Shown here piece by piece: positions 63,703 through 64,000 of a stretch of 64,000 nucleotides of DNA. Every line of letters begins with the position of its first letter. The first letter of the stretch is position 1. The DNA comes from Pseudomonas sp. S30 (GTDB taxonomy: Bacteria > Pseudomonadota > Gammaproteobacteria > Pseudomonadales > Pseudomonadaceae), in NCBI RefSeq assembly GCF_016518545.1, contig NZ_JACVTO010000001.1, positions 62,001 to 126,000 of the forward strand, written 5' to 3'. Under the pieces are notes generated by a model. That model was given only the letters and a program-made list of their open reading frames with translations. It was not told the DNA's origin and ran no database searches. Position numbers and translations under genes: made by a program.

Positions 63703-64000
63703 ATGTCCAAGACCTCCCTGTTCAACCTCGATGGCAAGATCGCCTTCGTTTCCGGCGCCAGCCGCGGTATCGGCGAAGCCATCGCCTTGTTGCTGGCCCA
63801 GCAAGGGGCCCATGTGATCGTCTCCAGCCGCAAGCTCGAAGGTTGCCAGCAGGTGGCCGACGCTATCGTCGCGGCGGGTGGCCAGGCAACCGCCATGGCT
63901 TGTCACATCGGCGAGCTGGAGCAGATCCGCCAGGTGTTCGTCGACATCCGCGAACGCTTCGGCCGCCTCGATATCCTGGTCAACAATGCCGCCACCAACC
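63703..64000 (+). CDS. Short-chain dehydrogenase/reductase (SDR), 3' end cut by window edge
   Basis: The first 99 residues are visible. FNLDGKIAFVSGASRGIGEAIALLLAQQGA holds the TGxxxGIG cofactor loop (SGASRGIG), VIVSSRK follows, and LDILVNNAATN is the NNAG motif. Classical SDR, NAD(P)-dependent. Linked by 37 bp to the APH-type gene with AAGGA upstream. The rest lies right of the window. Confidence 0.93.
   Translation, partial: MSKTSLFNLDGKIAFVSGASRGIGEAIALLLAQQGAHVIVSSRKLEGCQQVADAIVAAGGQATAMACHIGELEQIRQVFVDIRERFGRLDILVNNAATN

Overview
The window is GC-rich chromosomal DNA of a fluorescent pseudomonad, most likely the Pseudomonas putida group. Evidence: a PvdQ-type acylase, a CrcY-like RNA next to mgtC, DUF3203, an EmrAB/MarR locus, several MocR-type regulators, and Pseudomonas-style lone regulators and exporters. 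Identifications come from reading translations and motifs by eye; no database search was run.

Layout. 1-5.2 kb: an N-acyl-homoserine-lactone/pyoverdine acylase (cut by the left edge), a Fur-like winged-helix protein, two small envelope proteins, and a module of a Mor-like activator followed by two DUF2589-type proteins of unknown role. 5.2-13.8 kb: tamA-tamB (outer-membrane assembly), an acetyltransferase, xthA, an alpha/beta hydrolase and a LysE exporter. 13.8-15.8 kb: a CrcY-type Hfq/Crc-sequestering RNA with a sigma-54 promoter and candidate CbrB sites, then mgtC and two small genes. 15.8-25 kb: a MocR regulator, a hybrid kinase with a degenerate receiver, emrB-emrA-marR with a perfect 16-bp palindrome, a FecR without FecI, and a beta-propeller protein. 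25-39 kb: diguanylate cyclase, katG, exporters, regulators (GlxA, TetR, LysR, MocR), CsbD, argC, a flavin reductase and other metabolic genes. 39-51.5 kb: a class C beta-lactamase, a gene with a structured 5' leader, an EamA exporter divergent from an NCS1 permease, a PstS-like/OmpA fusion, AEC transporter, SleB hydrolase, TonB receptor with Fur box, CAP and VOC proteins.

51.5-60 kb is the most accessory part. It holds an intact tyrosine recombinase, two small hydrophilic proteins, a LOV blue-light histidine kinase, a 46-aa membrane protein, a cytoplasmic-looking PL7 lyase, and a roughly 2.9-kb decayed island in tRNA-Cys. The island is bounded by the tRNA 3' part and a diverged copy of it. 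It carries a small conserved gene, an acyltransferase, a broken secreted isochorismatase-like hydrolase and the last 35 codons of an integrase.

60-64 kb returns to core genes: sohB, then a co-directional set (histidine phosphatase, SCP2 protein, APH-type phosphotransferase, SDR) of the kind that accompanies acyl-CoA metabolism. Themes that tie genes together are carbon-catabolite control (CrcY), envelope biogenesis (TamAB, SleB, OmpA fusion, SohB), iron (PvdQ, FecR, TonB receptor), efflux (EmrAB, LysE, EamA) and light/redox sensing (LOV kinase, KatG).
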